Shown one piece after another: positions 56,836-64,000 of a DNA stretch of 64,000 nt; the first letter of the stretch is position 1; each line of letters begins with the position of its first letter. The position numbers and the translations under genes are program-made. The notes below the pieces were generated by a model. That model did no database searches, was not told where the DNA came from, and worked only from the letters and a program-made list of their open reading frames with translations. This DNA is from Lophium mytilinum (taxonomy: Eukaryota > Ascomycota > Dothideomycetes > Mytilinidiales > Mytilinidiaceae): contig MU004183.1 in the NCBI GenBank assembly GCA_010093605.1, positions 186,001 to 250,000 on the forward strand. Reading direction: 5' to 3'.

Positions 56836-57304
56836 GTTGTTTTGACCAAAAAGGTTAGGGGATGTAGTACCTCATTGGTGGCCTCGCTGGAGGAAAGAAG
56901 TGGAAAAGGTCACGAGTCTAACCGCGCATATCAATTTTCATAGAGCCGTCGCAGACACCAAGAAGCTCTCTCACCATCGAGCCCCTTAAGTAGCCAACCG
57001 TAAAAAGAGGCGCTAAATGAATAGACTTGGGATGAATTACGGAACCGAGTATGGATAGTATTAATACCAACACCCCAATTCTCAAATAAATGCAAATCGT
57101 GACTTCATCAACTATGGATAAGAAGGGACGACGCTCCTATGCCTATGTGATGTTACCCAGCCCTACCCATCCGATGCATACAAAACCTCCCCCACAGCCA
57201 ACCACTAGGACCAATACCTGTAGCTCGCTTTATCGTCAAGAAATAATCAAAAACACCGTGGCCAGAAATTCAAATTCCATGTAGGACCCATTTTCTTTCC
57301 CCTC
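56836..57304. other. Unique flank of the array
   Basis: Sequence beyond the array. At about 56915-56928 the array core word appears once in inverted orientation (GTCTAACCGCG). The remainder holds the 3' end of the next gene and nothing else recognised. Confidence 0.5.
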
Positions 57305-58983
57305 TTATCTAACAATACCCCAGTTAATCGTCCGTCCTACCGGCGCCTTCTTCTGCTCCGCCCCAGCCCCCGTCGCCGCATCTACGCCTCCACTCGGCGC
57401 AGGTTCGAGCGCGAGGTTCGGCTGGCTGGCATGGAAACTCGTGTATGGCGTGAAGAAGCCTTGCTGGTCGATGAAGCCTTGGCTAGGGTAGCGCTGGGGC
57501 GTGGCGGGCGGGTGCATATATGGATCGTATTGCGGAGGCGGGCGGGGCGCGTGGGTGGAGCGGTAGGTGGAGAAGGCGTAATTAGAAATGACGAAGATCG
57601 TGATCAGAACGAGGGATGTGAAGAGCTGCAGTTCCAAGTTAGTGATGAGATAATGAGGTAGAACAAAGGATATTGAACGGTAGGGGGCATGGGATCGAAC
57701 GTACCATCGCCTTATACCCAATCTCCTCAACAAAACTATTGAAGATCATCGCAAACGTCTTCGCGCTCACGCTCGCGCGCGCGACCTTCCTCGCATCCCG
57801 CTCCTTGCACGCTGCCCAGTTGCCACATAGTTGTTTTAGGGATGGTGGTGGGTATTTGTGGCCGCATCCGTTTTCTTCCCAGTCTCTGGCGCACTTTGCG
57901 ATCTCGATCATGACTTCGGTTTGGGCGCGCTGGGCCTGGATGTCGACTTCGTGCGTGACGGCACTCCAGCCGGACCACATGATGTACATGGCGGAGAAGA
58001 CGAGGAAGAGGTTGAGAAGGAATTGGGCGTAGAAAGAGAGGATATGAGGGAGGCCGGGGTGGTTCTCTATGAATGAGAAGACGCTGGCGATTGTGCTGCC
58101 TCGGGGGATCGCTGGAGTTGCTGGGACCTCAGGGCGCTTCTTGTCGGTATTGTTGTCCTCGTCGTCCTGATCGCGGTCCCGATCTTGTCTGTCTTTTTTG
58201 CTACCTCGCTCTCGCTCTCGCCGCCGCCGCGAGCGCCCACCGTCGTCTTCAGAGTCTGATTCCATGTTCTGTTGTACGGCCTCACGGTTGACGCCCTTCT
58301 GATGCCGCTTCTTCGTTATTCGCTTCTCCCCGTTGCGCGAGTAGTGATCCGCCTTCACACTTTGAGAGCTCGGCCGCGGACTGGAATTGAAATTGAAGAA
58401 ATTCCCGAACAAGCTCTCCCGCCTGCTCTTACTCGGGCTACCCCTCCCACCTTTGCTCGGACTGCTAAGCATCCTATTCAGTCTACCAGGCCGCGCACCC
58501 GTCTCCGGCGTCGCCTCACTATCCGCACCCACGTCCGGCGTATTCGGCGTCTCCCCACCAGACGAGAACTCAACCTCCTTCGTCGGCGTGCGCGTATCCC
58601 ACGCGGACGAGTTATGCACGTGGGCGAGGCCCGGGTTCGGGGGCAGCGGCTTCTGCGGGCTGGGCGGATTGTTGAAGTAGAAGGGCTGGTTTGCTGGGTC
58701 GCGGAGGCGCGGGTAGTTTGCGTTTGGCTGGTCGATCCGCGTGGGCGACTCGAGGACGCTGTTGTGATTGCCTGTACGAAAAAGAGAGGTTGGAGTTAGT
58801 CTATGCGCGTGATTTATGAGAGGAGGTTGGGGGGTGGGTGGGTCGCTTACGCTTTCTGGCGGTGTTGTTCATGTTCGCCATGTTGTTTCGCGGAAGCTGC
58901 ATGAACGGGGAGGTTGGGTCGGTGTCGCCAGTCTTGTTCGCCCATTCAAAGTCCATTGGCACGGTGGACGTGCGTCTGTCCAT
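57305..58983 (-). CDS. Brl1/Brr6-type nuclear envelope protein
   Basis: The three exons are 58983-58851, 58771-57705 and 57625-57305, giving 506 aa. The N-terminal half is disordered (MDRRTSTVPMDFEWANK; Ser/Pro/Arg-rich, with RRRRERERGSKKDRQDRDRD-like charge clusters). The conserved domain follows: a first membrane helix (ILSFYAQFLLNLFLVF), a perinuclear segment with four Cys (IAKCARDWEENGCG and LKQLCGNWAACKERD), and a second helix (LFTSLVLITIFVISNYAF). This two-disulfide arrangement defines the Brl1/Brr6 family, which helps fuse inner and outer nuclear membranes during pore assembly and affects membrane lipids. Brl1 and Brr6 cannot be told apart here. Confidence 0.92.
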
Positions 58984-59503
58984 GATGCCAGCGGTAGAAT
59001 AAAGGTTGCAGAGAGGTGTGAAGCAGCGGAGGGGACGGGAATGCGGTTGCTAGGAGAGGCTCGAGTGGTAAACAGTGGTTTGCGGAGGTGTCCCAAATAT
59101 CCGGTAGGTGTGGCGGTGCGGTACGCCACAGATTCTTCGACTGTTTTCACGTGGAAGCTGCCGACCCGTTCCCAACCACGAAATTTATCTAATGTAGTGT
59201 GTGGGTGGTGAGGAGAACTTTGAAGTGAAGTTCGTGGATGGGGTTGACTTTATTCACATTAGGGGAAGTTCGTAAATGCAATACAGAATTCACCAAGTGG
59301 TGTCTGACTTGACCAGGCATCTGCTTTACACGACATAGATACAATTTATTCGAAGTGATGATATTAAGCATTTCTACTATTTACAGCTCGTCTAATAGCC
59401 ACGGAATACTACTCGAACAACAGGATATCGCTAGTCTAAACCCACAAAGCCTGTCACAAACGCCGACCTTCTTGCGTCACATGAAAACATAAAGTCAACT
59501 AGA
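58984..59503. other. Intergenic region
   Basis: 520 bp between the nuclear-envelope gene and FAS1, both on the minus strand. Nothing recognised. Confidence 0.5.
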
Positions 59504-62500
59504 TCACGCAACCTGTGCCGCTTTCGGCTCCTCAGGCTTATCCTCATACTTCTCCCAGTTCGCCAAGATATTGCCAATCTTCGGCGAGTTAGTCAGCTTG
59601 TACACATCCTCAAAGTACTCCTTGGTGAGCGCAAACGGCTTGGCCGTCACGTTGGGGATGTATTTGCCGACTAGCTTGGACGGGTCGATCGACGTCTTGT
59701 GAATCTTCTTGAGCAAGAAGCTTCGGAAGGGCTTCACACCAGATCGGAGGAAAGTGCTGTGGAATGGCACGTCGATGCCCTTGAGTGGAATGGTCGCGAA
59801 CCCACGCTGGAGGTCTAGCGGCTTCGGCTTCGCCTCCGTCTGCTTCGCGCACTCCTTGATGATCTCAACCAGGTGAGCCTTCACATCTTCCAGGGACATG
59901 CTGCCCATCAGGGCCTGGATGTCGATCTTCTGTGCTTTGAGGTAGTTGAGCACGTTGGTGAGGCAGTCGAGCGCACGGAGATCGCCAGCGCAGACGTATT
60001 GCATGTTGGCGATGTTGTAGTTAACAATCTCCAGGAGCCAGTCGGTTTCCTCGGAGATGTTCTCGACAACGTATTGCAGCGCTTGCTCGTTGAAGGTCTT
60101 GGAGATCCTGCTTGGGTTGACGGCGCACATAGAGTAGTTGGATCGGCCAGTCTCGTCACGTTCCACAGCGACCTGCATAGTCAAGCCACGGTAGAACACG
60201 ACGGAAACCAAACTCTCGATAGGCATGACTTCTGCAAGCGCAGCCAGAGCAGAGTACTCTCCCAGCGAGTGGCCAGCAAAGCTGCTATCACGCTGCACTA
60301 GTCCCTTGGAGATCATGTCTTCGAAAGAGGCCTTCTCCATGAGGGTCAGAGCAGGTTGCGTGAACTGGGTGGCGGAAAGAAGACCTGTCGGGGATCGATA
60401 TGTGTACGAGGTCGTGTTTTCGTCAATCTCCTTGAAGATCTTCTCGGACTTGATTGTGCCATCAGCGCTAACAGTCTCAAAGGTCATTGACATGTAGTTC
60501 TGGCGAATCGCCTTGCCGCGGGGTCCACCAAAGTGAATGGTAAGCTCGTTCGGGTTGTTTTTGACGATGTTGGTAATAGCAAAACCTAGAGTATGTCAGT
60601 AAGAGAATAATAACATGCAGATGATGAGGGAACCTACCATAGTTGTCCATGAAATGCTTGTCAGCACGATCCCACACATCTTTCGCAACCGGGCTGCTGG
60701 CATAGAGATCCATACCCATGCCCTGCTCCTGTGAGCCTTGTCCGGTGAAGACATAAGCGGAGGTTGGCTGTTCGACTTCAGCCTCGCCGAGGAGGACCTT
60801 GGTGTCAGTCTCCTTATTCGAGGCCTCAATCTTGATGATCTTGCGACCAGAGATCATGCCAACATGCTCGAGCTTGACATCGATAATGTCATCCGGAAGA
60901 ACCATGCCAACCAGAGAAGCATGGAAGCTACGCACGCGGCCGATGTGATTCTCAGCAGCCCAGGTCTCAACCAGGCTTCGAACGGCAGCGCTGGAATACA
61001 TTCCGTGGGTAATGGTTCCAGGAAGGTTGGCATAGCTGGAGAACACCCTAGAAACGTGAATGGGATTGTAATCTCCAGAGACACGGGCATAGGTCTCGTT
61101 GGAAGCAGGGGCCTTCAATGTGAGGGGAGTCTTTCCGTTCAACGGAATGGGGTTCTCGAAATTGACAGCCTGATCAATGGTTGCTCCGTTACGTTGAAGG
61201 TAGTCCAAGACGGGATTGCCATATGAGAAGCCAGACTCGTATTCGACAGAGCCAATCTGGATGATTTCCTTAGTGGGAAGTTCGAGAAGTACCTCACCAA
61301 CGGTTTGAACGGAGCTGAAGGCAGTCTTGTTCTTGTACCGAATGAGACTTTGGAGCTTGAAGGTCAAGGTCTTGTTTAGAAGCTCGATGCCCGGTTCCTC
61401 GAGGTTGAACCATTCCTTGGATCGAAGGATAGCAACGTCCTTGGAGGTGCCGAGGTGCAGCTGCATGGGAGTCTCGTTCTTCCTCTGGAATGTAGTCTCG
61501 AAGTCTGTGTAGGCTCCACGGTACAAAAACTGGCTGGTGACCTCCATTACAGGCTCGCCATCCCGGGTAATTGTGCCGCAGACTTCGACCATCTTTCCAG
61601 ATTCTTGGTTGATCACTGCATTGATCTGAGCTGTGGTGTCGAGAACGTCTCCTTTCTTGAGAGGCTGAGCGCCTTCGATCATTCGGAAGCCGTTGGAAAG
61701 ATGCACAAGTTTGAGCAGATCTCCGTCGATCGCCTTGGGGAAGATCGGTTTCGTAATAGCCTTCCAGCCAACAACGATGGCAAAATCCATAGGAGCCCAA
61801 ACTTCTTTGCCAGGAAGATCTACAAAGGCTTCTCCAGTATTTCCAACTGCATGGACAAAGTCGTTAATGGCTTCGCTGGTGACAGTTGCTCGGCCACCCT
61901 CGAATCGAGATGTAACAGGAGCGTCGAATGGAACCGGCTCGTCGCCGAACCAGATGCGGTAGTAGAATTCCTTGATCCTGTCGTTCCGAGCCTCCATAAC
62001 CTCTCTGATAGGAGCGTAACCTGTCTCTGGATGATATGTGAATTTGAGCGGAAGGGCAATTGGCTTGTGAGAGAAAGTCCTTTCCTCATACATGTTGACC
62101 AAGATCTCATTGTTCTGGGTCATGCTGATTTCCACAGTTTTAACATGCTTGCCACCGTGATATGGCTCCTTGATGGTGATGGCAGTTTTATCGGGTTGAT
62201 TTGGGTACGCAATTTCAACCATCATGCCAAGGGTTGGCTTGAAAATCCGCTGCATAGGGTTGGTCTGGAATCGCTGCCCTTGAACGAATACGTCGGCGGT
62301 GAAGAAGGCGTGTCTCCACGAGTAAATTTTTCCGGCCAGGAGTTGCATCCAAGATTGCACGTCTGGTAGAGTCGCGTTGGGGGCAGATGAAAGACGATAG
62401 ATGACCTTGTCATCTAGCTGTGAGACGGTCAGACCCTCAACTTCAATGTCTTCGGTGGCACCAAGCAGCTTGCTGCCGAAGTATTCGATGACGGGGATCT

Positions 62501-64000
62501 TGGATTCATCTCCACCGTACACATCTTGGATCAAGCTCTTGATGTGGCCTTCGTGAACGCCATCCAAAATGTCCTTGACAGGTTCGTCAACGACCTTGGA
62601 GTATCTGACGGACATAGGACCTTGCAAAATACAGGTCCTGCCAACATCTTGATCGACAACTGCTTCAAGGTCCTCGGATTGCCATAGAGAGTCCTTCTTG
62701 AAGAAGAATTCAAATGTGTCATCCAATACTGGGACGAATGGTACAGGCTTCTGGCCGCGGCGTTGACAGAGGAGGAGGAAATGCTGAACATCTTGAGCGT
62801 TGATGAGCTGGTCTTCCGCCTCTGGGTACTCTTTAAGAACCTTTTCGACAATCGGGAAAGGCGTGTTTAGTTCGTCGTAGCTTTGGATGATTGATTCCCT
62901 ATCCACTTTACTGAAACGTTCTTCCACGCGGCGAATGAAGTCCACAGTGAGACGCTTCAAGCTCGGATCAATCCACCTTGATTCATGCTTGACATACATC
63001 AGGTCGACCATTCGTCGGATGACTTCACCATAGGTCATATCTTCCAGATCAACAGATTCGCCAGCCTTGTTGCGACCAAACCAGACCTTTTGAAAGTCGT
63101 CGTTGAGCTTCTTGGTGATGTAATCGCGCTTCTTCTTGAGCACCGGGATGCGCTTGGCCTTGTCGAGAGCGAAGATCTCCTTGTCCATCTCGGACCAGAA
63201 TAAGACACCGCGAGTTGCAAGTTTGTGGATCGGCTCGCCCATCTCAGAGCGGACTGTAATGATTCCACCAGCTGGGCCTTTGTAGGTCTTCTCCCAGTCG
63301 GCATCGTCCACACCTTCGGCATCGACAATGGCTTGCTTGGCGTTCTTGGAAGTATGAGCTTCCTTAGCAGTCATGACACGGCTGCCGAACAAACAACCAT
63401 CGTATGGCATCGGAGGGTATCCAAACTTATTGGACCACGTTCCAGTTAGATATGGATAAGTATCTTCGGCGCCTCCAAAGCCACTGCCGGCGATGAGGAT
63501 AAGGTTATCGCACTTGCGAATTCGGCCGTACATCTGGAGGATGGGCTGGTGGAAATCCTCAAATGAATGATGCCCACCACCACGACCACCAGTCCATTGC
63601 ATCATTACCGGGAATGTTGGGTTCGCCTTCGCGATATTGACGACCGCCTGAATGGCCTCGACTGATCCGGGCTTGAAGGCGATGTGCTTGATACCGAGTG
63701 TCTCGATGTATTCATTGGCAACCTCGATGGATGGCACTCCGGCACCAATGGTGAGACCCTCGATTGGGACACCGTCAGCCCTGAGTTTCCCGATCAAAGG
63801 AATCTGCCAAGCCATGGCACGTGGGTTGACGTAGATCAAGTTGATAGTGATACCACGTCCGGCGGGAATGACCTTTTCGATCTTGGTTATCGCTTCGGTC
63901 ATGGTTTTCTCGTTGTAGTACCCGCCGCCTGCAAGTTCAATTTCGTAGCCAGCGTTCATGGTGGCAGCGACGAAATCCCAGGGGACTGTGCAGGGAGTCA
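59504..64000 (-). CDS. FAS1: Fatty acid synthase beta subunit, C-terminal part (FAS1)
   Basis: Coding sequence enters from the window edge (64000) and runs to 60638. A 52-nt intron follows, then the last exon 60585-59504. About 1,480 residues are present; the N-terminal acetyltransferase part lies outside. Visible order: enoyl-reductase barrel ([58 protein letters not shown]), the dehydratase/hot-dog region ([20 protein letters not shown]), and the malonyl/palmitoyl transferase ([17 protein letters not shown]; active-site Ser in [15 protein letters not shown]). It partners the alpha subunit in the cytosolic fungal FAS complex. It is probably the housekeeping copy since no polyketide synthase or second FAS gene is adjacent. 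Confidence 0.97.

Noticed and set aside
56848-56870. Telomere-like TTAGGG word next to the second array
   Set aside because: It occurs once and not in tandem, so it is not evidence of an internal telomere tract.
52591-64000. Possible secondary-metabolite cluster (acyltransferase plus FAS1)
   Set aside because: DPM1, a nuclear-envelope gene and a satellite array lie around and between; no PKS, NRPS or tailoring oxygenase is present.

Overview
The window is nuclear DNA from a filamentous ascomycete fungus (Pezizomycotina). The evidence is many short introns (about 45-75 nt) with GTAAGT-like donors, CTAAC/CTAAT branch sites and AG acceptors, a complete quinate-utilisation (qut/qa) cluster, a fungal type I FAS beta subunit, a STAND/NLR gene with a fungal-type N-terminal domain, and long low-complexity intergenic DNA. 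I cannot name the genus. No intact or recognisable transposable element, virus-like element, tRNA, rRNA or CRISPR array was seen.

Layout. 1-0.84 kb: non-coding, with a roughly 114-bp tandem duplication. 0.84-3.7 kb (-): EF-hand MscS-type channel. 5.6-8.6 kb (+): NACHT-ankyrin NLR, whose stop codon lies in the first unit of a roughly 150-bp tandem array (8.6-9.8 kb). 9.9-15.2 kb: sparse, with a Clg1-like cyclin (-). 15.2-16.8 kb (-): RPL7, carrying a predicted box C/D snoRNA in its third intron. 17-23.5 kb (+): ESCRT-II subunit SNF8/VPS22, a Ser/Pro-rich protein with terminal Cys clusters, and a BTB-domain protein.

24.6-45.9 kb is the main feature: an enlarged quinate catabolic cluster. In order it holds the repressor qutR(-), activator qutA(+), a SnoaL-like protein(-), a second quinate/shikimate dehydrogenase-family gene(-), a Gfo/Idh/MocA oxidoreductase(-), dehydroshikimate dehydratase qutC(+), quinate permease qutD(-), quinate dehydrogenase qutB(+), the inositol-monophosphatase-like qutG(-), type II dehydroquinase qutE(+) and an intradiol ring-cleavage dioxygenase(+). 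The classical members take quinate in (QutD) and convert it through dehydroquinate (QutB) and dehydroshikimate (QutE) to protocatechuate (QutC), under control of QutA/QutR. The four extra genes suggest a wider cyclitol/aromatic route with ring cleavage built in; that extension is inference.

47.7-54 kb: HMT1-type ABC transporter(+), dolichol-phosphate mannosyltransferase DPM1(+) and a wax-synthase/MBOAT-like membrane acyltransferase(-). 54.7-56.8 kb: a second, unrelated tandem array of about 13 units of roughly 178 bp with a palindromic core. 57.3-59 kb(-): Brl1/Brr6-type nuclear-envelope protein. 59.5 kb to the window end(-): FAS1, incomplete at its 5' end. Gene models were spliced by eye; exon limits are reading-frame consistent but unverified by transcripts.
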